Shown here piece by piece: positions 9,283 to 19,000 of a stretch of 64,000 bases of DNA (position 1 is its first letter; each line of letters opens with the position of its first letter). Where the stretch lies: the NCBI RefSeq assembly GCF_004681185.1, contig NZ_SRIF01000006.1, positions 116,179 to 180,178 on the forward strand. The letters run 5' to 3'. Under the pieces are notes generated by a model. That model was not told the origin of the DNA. It searched no databases and saw only the letters and a program-made list of their open reading frames with translations. This DNA is from Haloarcula amylovorans (lineage in GTDB: Archaea > Halobacteriota > Halobacteria > Halobacteriales > Haloarculaceae). The position numbers and the translations under genes were made by a program.

Positions 9283-9498
9283 TCATCCCTCGACCTCCGT
9301 GCGGCGTTCGATGACGACGTCATGCCCGTAGTTGCCATCCCGATACTGGACGGCGAGATTCTCGACGGCGGCGAACTCGTCGGTCCACTCGGTGTAGTGG
9401 ACGAGGTCCCCGACGTGATAGCGCAGTCGCCACTGCGGACGCTGTGCGGGCGCTGGCTCGGGTGCAGTAGTCTGAGAACGGTCTGTCTGGGCCATCAC
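9283..9498 (-). CDS. Small hypothetical protein
   Basis: About 70 aa, starting at tandem methionines (MMAQTD). The N-terminal third is rich in T/A/P/Q; the rest (WRLRYHVGDLVHYTEWTDEF...DVVIERR) looks like a small beta-rich domain. It lies upstream of, and in the same direction as, the 8254-9141 gene and probably belongs to the same transcription unit. I do not recognise the family. Confidence 0.55.
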   Translation of the reverse strand: MMAQTDRSQTTAPEPAPAQRPQWRLRYHVGDLVHYTEWTDEFAAVENLAVQYRDGNYGHDVVIERRTEVEG

Positions 9499-9832
9499 CG
9501 GCCACCCCCAGTCGTCGAGTGGACAGTCTCACGGCGTCGCTGGTGGCAGCGAACTGAACGAGGGGGCTGGCGAGGGAACCCGAATCTATCTAGCGGGAAG
9601 GTTTTTACAACTAACTGGTTAACAAAGTGACTGCTGTCAGCGGTCCAGTCGTGAATCCTTGGTTCTCGCGTCCGGTGGTCTGGTACTCCCACCGGACGCT
9701 TCGGCCTGATACACGAACACCGATGTGTCTCCCAGCCGCGGCCATCCTGTCTGTCGTGGGCTTGGCTGTGGTGCTGGCAGTCCGTCGCAGTGAGCGCCCG
9801 CGTGTGCCTGCGCGACAGTAGTCCTGCGCGGG
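9499..9832. other. Gap with a possible small membrane ORF
   Basis: An AT-rich patch at 9598-9625 (GGTTTTTACAACTAACTGGTTAACAAAG) stands out in GC-rich DNA and could be a promoter. About 20 nt downstream a GTG at 9627 on the plus strand opens 64 codons to 9821, with one hydrophobic segment (AAAILSVVGLAVVLAV). Coding support is weak. Confidence 0.25.
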
Positions 9833-10135
9833 TCATTGGGGCTCACGCTCCTGGCGGGCAGCACCATCGAGACCGGGCTCATCGAGGTGCTGGTATTCAT
9901 CCAAGGGGACAGTAAATTTCGCGAGCTCAGTAGTCTGTTTCACCGCGAGTGCCAGCTCCTCACGACGGTGGCGGTCACCGGCCGAGGCGGCGAGTTGCTG
10001 GAGCGTCTCGGTAGCTAAGTCGGCCAGCAAGACGCCAGTGAGAGTGTTGTCAGCGTCGTCAACGGCGGTGACGAGCAGCCGTGGGGCACTGTCGAGTTTA
10101 GTGAGGACGACGACCGCGCCGACGGCGGGCGTCAT
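9833..10135 (-). CDS. Small hypothetical protein of integrated-element type
   Basis: 100-aa acidic protein. The N-terminal half reads like a compact beta domain (VGAVVVLTKLDSAPRLLVTAV, NTLTGVLLADLATETLQQL). The C-terminal half is helical and charged. No known motif. It lies between the PadR-like regulator and the small genes downstream, all on the minus strand, which suggests one operon reading 10622 to 8254. Confidence 0.55.
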   Translation of the reverse strand: MTPAVGAVVVLTKLDSAPRLLVTAVDDADNTLTGVLLADLATETLQQLAASAGDRHRREELALAVKQTTELAKFTVPLDEYQHLDEPGLDGAARQEREPQ

Positions 10136-10241
10136 TGGTCCCCTCCCAGCGGGGCGCTTCTAATCGACCAGTGTTGGTCGGGGTTCGACGGCCGTCTGTG
10201 GGTCTCAGCGCTGGCTGGGCAAGTTAGTGAGACGGGGCCAG

Positions 10242-10622
10242 TCATGGCCGGTCGGCCTCCGTCGGGGAGTGATCACCGCCGTCGGCGACCGGCCGCGGGC
10301 GGTCACAGCAGCTAGCGAGGGTGTTGGCCTGGTGGGCGAGCAGGCGTCGTCCAGCGTCAGTCAGGGTATACGCGTTGGTGCGGTCGTCGAGGGGGGCACA
10401 GTCAACGAGCTGGTGCTCGATGAGCTGGTCGAGGTTCTGGTAGAGACGGCTGTGATTGATCGGGTCGCTGTAGCGCTCATCGAGGTAATCCTTGAGCGCG
10501 AGGCCGTAGGGTTTCTCGTCGATGGCAGCGATGGCCTGCAAGACGTCCCGCTGGAAGCCTGAGAGGTCGTAGTAGGTTGGCGAGCGATGCGTCTCGTCGT
10601 GGGTCGGCGTTTGCTCAGTCAT
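10242..10622 (-). CDS. PadR-like winged-helix regulator
   Basis: 126-aa transcriptional regulator. The winged helix spans residues ~18-95: LSGFQRDVLQAIAAI, PYGLALKDYLDERY, SRLYQNLDQLIEHQLV and a wing strand with NAYTLTDAGRRLL. This order is the PadR pattern (YGxxIxxxL... YxxLxxLxxxGLV... YxLTxxGR). The C-terminus is a hydrophilic tail with two Cys. It is divergent from a MarR-like gene. The ~190-bp gap between them contains two TGTT-N4-CACA repeats that could be operator sites. Confidence 0.8.
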   Translation of the reverse strand: MTEQTPTHDETHRSPTYYDLSGFQRDVLQAIAAIDEKPYGLALKDYLDERYSDPINHSRLYQNLDQLIEHQLVDCAPLDDRTNAYTLTDAGRRLLAHQANTLASCCDRPRPVADGGDHSPTEADRP

Positions 10623-10706
10623 GAGTTCAGTGCGACGCCGTTATTTTTTGTTTATCTCAGGGATTTGCTCAGGTTCATCTCGCCCCGAACAGCGCCTCAC
10701 ATGTTT

Positions 10707-10743
10707 GCTGTTATCCCACAGCCTATTAGTTGTTGCCCCACAG
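10707..10743. promoter_or_regulatory. Paired operator-like repeats
   Basis: GCTGTTATCCCACAG (10707-10721) and GTTGTTGCCCCACAG (10729-10743) are direct repeats 22 bp apart, about two helical turns. Each holds a TGTT-N4-CACA core. They lie between two divergent regulator genes. A third related site is at 11295-11308. Confidence 0.4.
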
Positions 10744-10814
10744 TTAACTTCTGTATGGACGCCTTCAAGATTAGGCAAGTTCTTTTCGGGCCCTATTCGA
10801 CAGTATTGGTAAGA

Positions 10815-11084
10815 ATGCCCGGTGGTCGGAAACCAGAGACCGAAGATATTGAGATCCTCCGCTTGATTGCTCTCCACCCAGGTCCGGGTGTAGCCTCAAC
10901 GGAGCTTGCTGATCTTTTAGAGATGACTCAACAAGGAATAACACCACGTCTCACGTCTTTAGCTGACGATGGTCTAGTCCAATATCGGACAATCGGTGGG
11001 ACTAATGTCTATACACTCACGTTAGAAGGTCAGGAATATGTTGCACGTCGACTGATCAGCAATTACGAAGATGGTCGCCAGTAG
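10815..11084 (+). CDS. MarR-like winged-helix protein
   Basis: 89-aa single-domain DNA-binding protein. The helices EDIEILRLIALHPG, ASTELADLLEMTQQGITPRLTSLADDGLV and the wing VYTLTLEGQEYVARRL make a complete MarR/winged-helix domain. The ATG at 10815 (MPGGRK) is chosen because upstream codons read through the intergenic operator-like region. Its last 22 bases overlap the 3' end of a convergent regulator gene. Confidence 0.7.
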   Translation: MPGGRKPETEDIEILRLIALHPGPGVASTELADLLEMTQQGITPRLTSLADDGLVQYRTIGGTNVYTLTLEGQEYVARRLISNYEDGRQ

Positions 11085-11281
11085 GCACTGCCACCGCTTT
11101 TCTTCTTTTCTATGTCACCTCGCTTGTGTAGCTGAGTGAGTCGATAATGAGCCGACTGCTGGGTAATATCGAATACTCTCGCTACTTCTGTAGTTGTCAA
11201 GGGCCAATCGGAGTTCTCTAACAACTTTTCAACCGCGTTATAGCTTAATTCTCTGTTTCCCTCTGGACTATCACCACTCAT
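11063..11281 (-). CDS. Small winged-helix regulator
   Basis: 72-aa helix-turn-helix protein. Helix 2-turn-helix 3 is TTTEVARVFDITQQSAHYRLTQLHKRGDIEKK, followed by a short wing (GGSAYWRP). Just upstream of its start (11295-11308) lies TGTT-N4-AACA, the same core as the sites in the divergent PadR/MarR gap. It is convergent with, and overlaps, the 10815 gene. Confidence 0.7.
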   Translation of the reverse strand: MSGDSPEGNRELSYNAVEKLLENSDWPLTTTEVARVFDITQQSAHYRLTQLHKRGDIEKKKSGGSAYWRPSS

Positions 11282-11294
11282 TAGGTGGTATTTA

Positions 11295-11308
11295 GCTGTT
11301 ATCCAACA
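11295..11308. promoter_or_regulatory. Operator-like TGTT-N4-AACA site
   Basis: GCTGTTATCCAACA, 14 nt before the 11281 start codon. It is identical in 12 of 14 bases to the 10707 repeat and nearly palindromic. Confidence 0.35.
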
Positions 11309-11434
11309 AAGAACTTATGGTGGTGGCGTAACATAAGCCAAGTATAGGAACGCACGCGTCGCTGGTCGATTTCTGCGGTCAGGAAATCGCCCCGGTGTTA
11401 GAGCACCGAGGCGCGTGGTTCCAGGAAAGAACCA

Positions 11435-11728
11435 ATGGCAACTACGCAAGCCAATCCCCAAGAACGTATCGCCCGCGACCGACTGACCCAGCAGCCGTGC
11501 TTCGTCGGCATCGACGGTGACGACGCCGGCCATTACTGGGACAGCTACGAATCTGCTATTGTCGTCGTCGACCCAGATCTGAATACCGAGAAATTCGAAC
11601 TCGACGAGACGCCCTGTCAAACCCTCCGAGACTGGTGTGAGCACACGCGGCAGAAGCGTGGCTGGAGTGTCGGTCCGCATGTTGGCGGCTCACTGGTCGG
11701 CGACCTTGTTCGAGGTGTCGAAGCATGA
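11435..11728 (+). CDS. Hypothetical protein (haloarchaeal)
   Basis: 97-aa acidic protein. Residues ~20-60 (CFVGIDGDDAGHYWDSYESAIVVVD) look like a beta-strand-rich core. The rest is helical, ending RQKRGWSVGPHVGGSLVGDLV. No catalytic motif is recognised. Its stop codon overlaps the start of the next gene by four bases (ATGA), so the two are translationally coupled. Confidence 0.6.
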   Translation: MATTQANPQERIARDRLTQQPCFVGIDGDDAGHYWDSYESAIVVVDPDLNTEKFELDETPCQTLRDWCEHTRQKRGWSVGPHVGGSLVGDLVRGVEA

Positions 11729-11976
11729 GCTGTACCGTCGACGATCGAAAGCAAGTCCGGCGGGCTGCCCGGGCGATTCGAGATGCGGTGCCGACCATCG
11801 CCGTTGACGTCGTTGCGCCGAACGCGAGTCGACACGACGCGTGGACGCTCGACGCCGTGTTACGTGACCGAGAGAGTGTGCCGCCCGAAGTGCTGCGGGA
11901 ATTAGCGTTGGCCGGGTTGACGCTGCAGCCGGTGCCGTCGCAGGCTGGGTATCAGCATGTGGTAGCGACGATATAG
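11725..11976 (+). CDS. Hypothetical protein (haloarchaeal)
   Basis: 83-aa protein starting in the ATGA overlap with the upstream gene. Sequence features are a basic N-terminal helix (RKQVRRAARAIRDAV), a DAWTLDAVLRDRESVPPEVLRELALAGLTL stretch and a short C-terminal strand. Not recognised. With its partner it resembles the small orphan pairs found on haloarchaeal plasmids and proviruses. Confidence 0.6.
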   Translation: MSCTVDDRKQVRRAARAIRDAVPTIAVDVVAPNASRHDAWTLDAVLRDRESVPPEVLRELALAGLTLQPVPSQAGYQHVVATI

Positions 11977-12153
11977 ACAATTTACGGCTAATTGGTAACA
12001 AGACGTTTCAGGGATTCTAATCTCATTCTGGACCTTTCCCCCATCATGATCGATATTTGGAGGGCTACTCGCCGGGGCTCCGTCAATACGGGTGCCTGCC
12101 GAGGCTAGGGTAGAATGCTTACCCAATCGTCGCGGAGTGGAGTTCATCATGCG

Positions 12154-12606
12154 CTATCCCTCACTGAGGAATTCGCGTCGAATTTCCATCTTCTCGCGTT
12201 CCGTGCGCTCGTCATAGTGCTGGTCCAGCACGTCCTTGAAGACGTTCGACCGGTCAGAGACGACCTCTTGGGGCGTCCCGTTCCGGAGGTGATCAGTTAT
12301 CGATCCACGCCGAATACCGTGTGGCGAACGTGAGGACGGACACCCGGCACGCTTACCATGGCGCCTATACTCGCACGTCTCCGGATCCTTGTCGTGAGGG
12401 CAACCGCCAATTCCACACGGCTGCGTTATCCGGTAAATCGTCTCCCGGACCGCGCCCTTGCTGAGCCGGCCTTGTGAGCTGGTGATTAGCGGCTTTCGCC
12501 GGTGGTCGTCGACAACGTTCTCGCGGTTGTGTTTGAGGTAGCTTCCCCGGAATGTGCATACATCGAGGATTGTGAATACATCTGCGTCTGACCCCGGGAG
12601 GTCGTA
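12154..12606 (-). pseudogene. Truncated tyrosine integrase (C-terminal part)
   Basis: The minus strand encodes about 150 residues of a XerC/D-type site-specific recombinase of the haloarchaeal kind. Visible: FTILDVCTFRGSYLKHNREN, PLITSSQGRLSKGAVRETIYRIT, a Cys-rich insertion (QPCGIGGCPHDKDPETCEYRR), the catalytic box SPHGIRRGSITDHLRNG and the nucleophile Tyr in LDQHYDER. It ends at a TAG at 12154-12156. The N-terminal DNA-binding part and the first catalytic Arg are missing: upstream of about 12606 the frame is lost. It marks one edge of an integrated element. Confidence 0.75.
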
Positions 12607-12747
12607 GCTTGATCACCGCTACAGAAAGGTTAGCCCCACTTCGACTCCGTTCCATCTGCATCAGCCAAGGCACATGTACTGAATTGGATCTGATTCGTGA
12701 GATAATCATGACCAAAGAGGGCTGCTGCGTTGCTCCGACTACAATAA

Positions 12748-15054
12748 GTGATGAAAACAGTAATCCAACAATTGTCTCTTTCAACGGCAGGAAAGATATA
12801 TCGGTGGGGAATTATAGAATTGAATCGAAACTTGCAGACTACAAATAGAGAATCTACTCAGACCCGGCCAAGGATACCTGAAACTATTACGTCTCTTGGG
12901 TCTGTTGAAAAATTAGAGCAACTGTATGTAGCCAATCCTAGAACTGTCTTAATCCATCTGTTGGGCATTCTTGGGGTAGGAAATGGCCTTATTTTAAGTT
13001 TGTTTACGGTTATTTATGATTTTGGCGACTTGCTACCGGCCCAGGGCACGGCTGTTACATACCTTTCTGCAATTGCGGGGGCTCAAGCAAGTGTTCTGGC
13101 AATTGGGGTGTCTGTCCTTTTGTTGGGTTTCGAGCTGATCGCTAATAGGTACTCTACCCAACTGACATCAATTATACTTGAAAACCCAGTTTTCCCGACC
13201 ACATTTGCACTTTTAATCGGGTCAATTGCACTCGATCTCTGGCTCATTTTCAATATAGAAGGGCTCTATGCCCCTATTTCGATTTTTGGTTACACGGAAT
13301 TAATATCGATAATCGTGGGACTCCTTCTGTACCTCACTGCCCCAGTAGCCTTCTTATCGGCTCTAACTTTGTATTTCACAGTCCGTCATGGGGTAAGAAA
13401 TGGCACACCTGAGGGTGTCGTAAAGTCCTTTAGAAACCAACTGTCCCCAGACAAATACGTGTCCCAGGCCCTCCAATCAGAGGAAGATGAAACAATCCTC
13501 CATCCCTTGGCGGACCTCAATTTTATAATCTCAGATTCCATTCAAAAGCAGGAACCGCGAATTGTACATATGGCATTCGATGTTTATTCCTCAAAGTTAC
13601 TTGCTGCCACAGAGCATGCTATGGAAGGGGAACGAGTTGACCTTCTTTCGGACGCAAACGGGGATTACGGTGGGCCTCTGTTTAAGCCTGTATTGAAGTC
13701 CCAATTACCCAGAATAATCAACGCAGATCTTCAATCTCAGCAGGAGATAACAGAGAAAGCATCAAATCTACTCCAAGAATTGTCTAGTAATACACAAAAA
13801 GATGAGGAGTATAATTTGGCAGTCCCGATCGCCTTTAGCTATGTCCGAATAGTCGATAAAGCACCTCTAACTCAAAATACCGAGAACTATCTCTCGAATA
13901 TTATAATCAATCTTGGTGATCTTATCCGAGCAAGAATCCACCAAGGTCAGTATTCAAACGTCGTCACGATTTGTCGCCACTCGATGACAATTGTGGATTC
14001 AGATGTTTCACCCCAGAACAAACCGGCGAAACAAATTCTCTATGCATTTTTAGGTGAAATTGCGGATTCCTTCGTTTCTATTGAGGATACATATAGAGGC
14101 AGCCCTCTCTTAGTTCTGGGTGGCCAGGTAAGCGATACTAGATCAGAAACAATACGCGAACTAACGAAGTTGTTTTTGAGGTGTGTCGCTTTGTTGATTG
14201 ACTCGTCACCTGACTCTGAGCAATCCCAGCGCATTCAATCTCTTTGGGAGACCGTTCTTACAATATCTAGAAACACAGTGTCCGACCGATATCTGGAGAT
14301 ACTCTGCCAAGGTGTTATTGAAACTACTTTATTGTTCCAAGAGAAGTCGGCTGATTTCGATCAAGAAGAGTGGACCAACCTTCTTGCTCGGACGATGGAA
14401 CACCAAGGCCCAGAAACAGTGCTTAATGCATTTGACGCAATTGGAGACCGAAAATACACTACGAGTTCACATTGGGGAACGGAGAAATTTTGGGATGACT
14501 TAGATTCGAGGAATTATTCCTCAGGAATTCTTCCATCAAGTCAACATCCTACATCGACATATTCGAATACAGGTGCAATAAACGAAATCAGGGACCAAGT
14601 GCTTGATGAATATCGAAGACGAAACTGGGATAATAAATTCATTCGACGGTTCGTTCAGAATCGTCCTGGCGCTGTCGAATCCGGTCTCTCTATAAGAAAG
14701 ACAGATGTGGAATTTGACCCAGTAGATTACCTCTGCCGAGATAAACGCAACCGAGCAGTTCATCTCGTGATATGTGAGAAATTCTATGAAGAAATGCTAT
14801 CTCAATTGGATTTGACTGGTATTCAGAGAACCATCATCATCTCAGCAAGAGAGCCAGAAGAAACAGAAGAAATCAGGGAAGCCCTTGAATATGATGACTT
14901 AGAGATATGCTTGATGGATTTCGTGGACCGCCCGGAGCCATCCCAAACCCAACTTAGAGAATTCTTCCGTGATGCAAGGTCAAAACAGGAAAATAGCGGA
15001 ACAGACATCAAAAGAGCTCCCAAGACGCAGTCTACTATTCCTGATTACGGATAA
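12748..15054 (+). CDS. Large membrane protein with degenerate nuclease-like C-terminus
   Basis: 768 aa, AT-rich compared with neighbours, unrecognised family. Residues ~60-220 hold four hydrophobic segments (LIHLLGILGVGNGLILSLF; AIAGAQASVLAIGVSVLLL; FALLIGSIALDLWLIF; LISIIVGLLLYLTAPVAFL). A long helical cytoplasmic region follows. The last ~110 residues have the alternation of a PD-(D/E)XK-type fold (DPVDYLCRDKRNRAVHLVIC, then RTIIISA, then DLEICLMDF) but lack the expected E-x-K. Start choice is uncertain: tandem Met at 12748, with the next clear methionine far inside. It lies between two integrase fragments and next to a Cys-rich small gene, in the pattern of a defence or cargo gene. Function not assigned. 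Confidence 0.7.
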   Translation: MMKTVIQQLSLSTAGKIYRWGIIELNRNLQTTNRESTQTRPRIPETITSLGSVEKLEQLYVANPRTVLIHLLGILGVGNGLILSLFTVIYDFGDLLPAQGTAVTYLSAIAGAQASVLAIGVSVLLLGFELIANRYSTQLTSIILENPVFPTTFALLIGSIALDLWLIFNIEGLYAPISIFGYTELISIIVGLLLYLTAPVAFLSALTLYFTVRHGVRNGTPEGVVKSFRNQLSPDKYVSQALQSEEDETILHPLADLNFIISDSIQKQEPRIVHMAFDVYSSKLLAATEHAMEGERVDLLSDANGDYGGPLFKPVLKSQLPRIINADLQSQQEITEKASNLLQELSSNTQKDEEYNLAVPIAFSYVRIVDKAPLTQNTENYLSNIIINLGDLIRARIHQGQYSNVVTICRHSMTIVDSDVSPQNKPAKQILYAFLGEIADSFVSIEDTYRGSPLLVLGGQVSDTRSETIRELTKLFLRCVALLIDSSPDSEQSQRIQSLWETVLTISRNTVSDRYLEILCQGVIETTLLFQEKSADFDQEEWTNLLARTMEHQGPETVLNAFDAIGDRKYTTSSHWGTEKFWDDLDSRNYSSGILPSSQHPTSTYSNTGAINEIRDQVLDEYRRRNWDNKFIRRFVQNRPGAVESGLSIRKTDVEFDPVDYLCRDKRNRAVHLVICEKFYEEMLSQLDLTGIQRTIIISAREPEETEEIREALEYDDLEICLMDFVDRPEPSQTQLREFFRDARSKQENSGTDIKRAPKTQSTIPDYG

Positions 15055-15440
15055 CCGTTTAACGTATTCTTTGCCCGTTGGATATCAGATACCAGAAGGG
15101 GGGAACAGTTTCTCCCTGTACTTATATCCAGCAATCGAATTTCCTTATGATCAAATGTGTCAACTATGTGATCAAATATAACCTCTGGCTCTAATAACTT
15201 TCGACAGTGTTTACACTCCCCTACTAAGCGTGACATAGCAGGATCTCCTCTAAATATTGCTTCGCTCACCGCATAATTTGGATAGCCGCAAACACATTCG
15301 TAGGGTAGTGCCACTAGCGAAAGACCTCCAACTAACTCTCGACCCGGCTGACTAGGTTCCGTGTACTCTAGATGGCTACCTTCGGTTAGAAACGAATATT
15401 CTCCCCTCTTTCGAATGACAATATTATACTCTCGACCCAT
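15045..15440 (-). CDS. Cys-rich hypothetical protein
   Basis: 131-aa protein convergent with, and overlapping by 10 bases, the 768-aa membrane protein gene. It has CVCG and, 30 residues on, CKHC, which suggests one zinc site. The N-terminus (REYNIVIRKRGEYSFLTEGSHLEY) is beta-rich. No family recognised. Low GC like its neighbour, so probably acquired together. Confidence 0.6.
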   Translation of the reverse strand: MGREYNIVIRKRGEYSFLTEGSHLEYTEPSQPGRELVGGLSLVALPYECVCGYPNYAVSEAIFRGDPAMSRLVGECKHCRKLLEPEVIFDHIVDTFDHKEIRLLDISTGRNCSPLLVSDIQRAKNTLNGYP

Positions 15441-15549
15441 TATCGGGATCGCTCCTTACATTGATGTTCACTTGTCATTGGTTATAAAATATTGTTTAAA
15501 GGTACCAGAGGAAACCATGATTGACCCATTCACATATGGGTATTTACAC

Positions 15550-15753
15550 TCAAACGTTATGGAGATCTCCTCTCTGCTGTTCCAGCTTCACCTCCGTGGG
15601 CTGCTGGTAGTAATGCTCGTTAAGCATGTCTCGGCCGACATTCATTCCGGTGCTGATGATCTGACGGGAACGGCCTGACTCTGAAATTATGGGATGCTTC
15701 CGTAACGGGTCGTGCGCCAGTTCAGCGACTCGCCGCCCTTCCGATCCTATCAT
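15550..15753 (-). pseudogene. Integrase C-terminal fragment
   Basis: 67 codons ending in a recombinase tail: STGMNVGRDMLNEHYYQQ with the nucleophile Tyr, then PTEVKLEQQRGDL. This matches the end of haloarchaeal tyrosine integrases and aligns with the tail of the fragment at 12154-12606, though it has diverged from it. The Arg-His-Arg catalytic box is absent. Same orientation as the first fragment, so the two bracket the 12.75-15.44 kb insert. Confidence 0.6.
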
Positions 15754-15819
15754 TGATATCCACTCATATTTTGTTGTAATATAATCTGAAAATCCGAAAG
15801 ATGGCTTAGACTAAGTAAA

Positions 15820-15829
15820 GGTTATATCA
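15820..15829 (+). promoter_or_regulatory. TATA-like promoter of the defence operon
   Basis: GGTTATATCA centred ~33 nt before the ATG at 15857 fits an archaeal TATA box with transcription starting close to the start codon. It follows a 100-bp AT-rich stretch and precedes the whole DUF499-to-helicase operon. Confidence 0.45.
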
Positions 15830-15856
15830 CGCGATTTTAATGACATAACCATCCAG

Positions 15857-16084
15857 ATGACTCAGAAGACAATTGGACAGAACACCGGTCAATCGGGCCG
15901 GGTGAATTTGTCGGGACCTGAACTCGACCAATTCGATGCGGAGGTTGGAGACACCATCAAGGTTGATGTCGCCGAATCGAAGGGAATCGCCAAGGCGATT
16001 ATCGAGAACAGCACGGAGAGTGAGTTCGTGATTGTGTCCAAACCAGCAGCTGATTCATCATCCACGGAGGAAATCGATGAGTAG
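15857..16084 (+). CDS. Small AbrB-like leader protein of the defence operon
   Basis: 75-aa acidic protein. The core SGRVNLSGPELDQFDAEVGDTIKVDV has the beta-hairpin pattern of SpoVT/AbrB swapped-hairpin domains, which bind DNA as dimers, often as antitoxins or autorepressors. Its stop overlaps the start of the ATPase gene (ATGAGTAG), so translation is coupled. It could regulate the operon; this is inference. The AbrB assignment is tentative. Confidence 0.6.
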   Translation: MTQKTIGQNTGQSGRVNLSGPELDQFDAEVGDTIKVDVAESKGIAKAIIENSTESEFVIVSKPAADSSSTEEIDE

Positions 16085-19000
16085 CAAGCACCCCTCTCTT
16101 TTCGAGAGCTGTCAGCCACGAGACGATGTCTTAGACGGCTCGCTCCAGGAGGAACAGTTTGCTGCGAAACTATCGACTGTCGTCCACAACCCTGAGAAGG
16201 CAGCTCCAGTCTATCGAGACCCCGACTCGTTCTACGATATGACCTACCCCACGGAGGGGCTCCGTACGCTGCTTTCCAATCTCACAGGCCGTTTCTTGGC
16301 AACGACAGAGTACGATCCGGGATCGTATACCTCGAGTATTCTCTGCCTCGACACACGATTCGGTGGTGGGAAAACGCACGACCTCATCGCGTCGTACCAT
16401 CTTGCCGAGAACCCTGCCGATATTGACGATCTCTCGCACTACCTGCTGGACGGTGATGAGGAACTTGCGGCTGATTACCAGAGTGCGGTAGACGAGGGCC
16501 TCGACATCGCAACGGGGGTCTTCATCGGAACGAAGGCTGATAGCAAGGATGCCCGCCATGCTGACGATGACCCGAATGCTCCGAACGCTCGGACCATGTG
16601 GGGTGAACTCGCGTACCAGCTCTACGGGCTCGATGGCTACGAGTACCTGAAGGACTACGACCAAGACCGGGACGCACCCGGTGAGGGGACGCTCTCGAAA
16701 CTCTTCGCTCAGTACGATCAGCCGGCTCTCATTCTGATTGACGAAATCGCCGACTACATGAACAAAGCCGCGGGGACACCTGTCGGCGACAAGACGCTCG
16801 CCGATCAGACGCTTTCGTTCGTGATGGCGCTCCTCGAAGCGGCTGCCGAATCGGAGCACGTCACGGTCGTCTACTCCATCGCGGATACGGCGTTTGGTGA
16901 GCAGGCTGACCGGGTTCGTGATGGCGTCCGTGATCACATTGAGGAGGTCAACGAGATCGGCCGCCGGCAGCACAAGACGGTCACGCCGACCGATGAAAAC
17001 GAGATCGGACAAGTCCTCCAGCACCGACTCTTCTCGGAAGTACCAGAAAACGCCGCGCGCGAAGCCGCTGACTCATACTTCCAATTCTATGACCAGGAAG
17101 ACCGGCAGTATCCACAGGAAGCCACCGACGCTGGCTACGTGGATGTCCTCGCTCGCGAATACCCCTTCCATCCCTCCTTAATCGACGCTCTCACGGACAA
17201 GATCGATACCATCCCTCGATTCCAGCGCACGCGTGACGCCCTCCGCTTGCTGGCTCGAGCCGTCTACTACCTCTGGAATCATCAGCCCGACAGTTACGAC
17301 CGCCACTGGATTCGGATTTACGACCTCACAGTCGCCGACGACGATCCCGGTGGTGGGATTCAGACGATCCTTCGCGAGCGGCTATTCGACTTCGTCGATC
17401 TCGGTCCCGCAGTGACCGCCGACATCTACGACGACGATGGTACCGCGCACGCCCAGCTTGAGGATCGTAAATGGACCGAAAACGGCCTCCCGCCGCTCGG
17501 CACCCACCTAACAACGACAGTTCTCTGGCACAGCCTCGCATATGGTGAACAGGCCGCAGGCCTAACTCACGCCGATTTGAACCTCGCCATCGGTCATCCT
17601 GATCTGAACTTCGACGACTACGATGCCGCACTATCCGCACTCCGGGGCGACGATATGGATGTCGCGTGTTACTTCCTCTACGAGGAAGAGCGCCTCCGGT
17701 TCAAGCAAGAACCAAACCTGATCCGGATCATCGACCAGCGAATCGAGTCTACCCCCGAAGCGAGCGCTCATTCGCGTTTCGAGAACCGACTCACCTCAAA
17801 GGAAATCGGCGATGGTGGCTTCCAGCCGGTGGAGTTCCCTGAATCGCCGGCGGACTTACCGGATACCCCGGATACGCCGAAGCTCGCGATGATGCATCCG
17901 GACACCGCTGCTGTCGAAGACGGGGGCGATACGCCGCCGAACCGGGTAACTCAGCTCTACGAGCAGCAAGCCGCAAAACACGAGGGAGAGACTGAGACGC
18001 GAATCTACAAGAACTACGCTCTGTTCCTCGCCCCTGACGCTGATCGAATGGATGCGGCAATCGACGAGGCTCGCCGTCTTGAGGCAATTGAAGCCCTGCT
18101 TGATAGCCCTGAGCAGAAAGCCGACCTCTCCTCGGAACAGATCGAAGAGCTCCGAGAACGGAGCGACGAGGCACAGCTGATGCTCGGAGAGCTCGTTCGG
18201 AACGTCTACCGGCACCTCTACTACCCTGACCGGGACGGGCTCACCCACATCACAATCGGTGCGACCGAATCCAACGGCGGGACGACACTGGTCGATGCGG
18301 TCCAGACAACGCTTGAGGATAAGATCGTGAAACGCGACGCCGGTGCTCGTGGGTCTGCTCACGTCCAACAGAAACTCTGGCAGCAGACCCAGGACGCTAT
18401 GTCCACCGAAGCGCTGGTCAACCAATACGCGAAGAAGCCGGGGCTGGACTACCTCTTCAGTACGAAACCAATTCGAGAGACTGTCTCATCTCTCGTTAGT
18501 GACCACGGGTACGCATACTGGGATGGTGAGTCTGGTACTGCATACTGGGCCGGGACGACAGAGCCGTCGACGTGGCCACACCCGGAACCGTTCGCGGAAT
18601 CCCCTGATGTCGAGACCTCGATTCGGGACAGCGATGTCCAGATCGGGAGCGTCTTCGTCGTCTACCGAGATATCGACGCGCTCGTCGACGACCACCTCGA
18701 CGAAATCGACCGGCCAGAACAGACGGTTGCCACCTGTGCTGAGTGTGGGGCGGAGGTTGAAAACCCAGAAGGTAGCGAACCCTTCTACTGTGAGGAACAC
18801 CAGTCCGATACGACCTGTAGTTCCTGCGGCAAAGAGGTCGCTAGCGAGCAGCTGTTGGACGAACGCGGTCGATGCCAGGAGTGCCAGCCCGACGAGTCCT
18901 GGGAGGCAAGCAAGAAGATGATGTCTGCCTCACGGGCGTTCTCGGAAGTCCGCCGTGATGCGGAATCCAAGGCCAGAACCGACCGGACGCCGCTGCTTGA

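Noticed and set aside
12365..12784. 139-aa minus-strand frame over the integrase region
   Set aside because: Another minus-strand frame gives a continuous integrase sequence; this one gives none.
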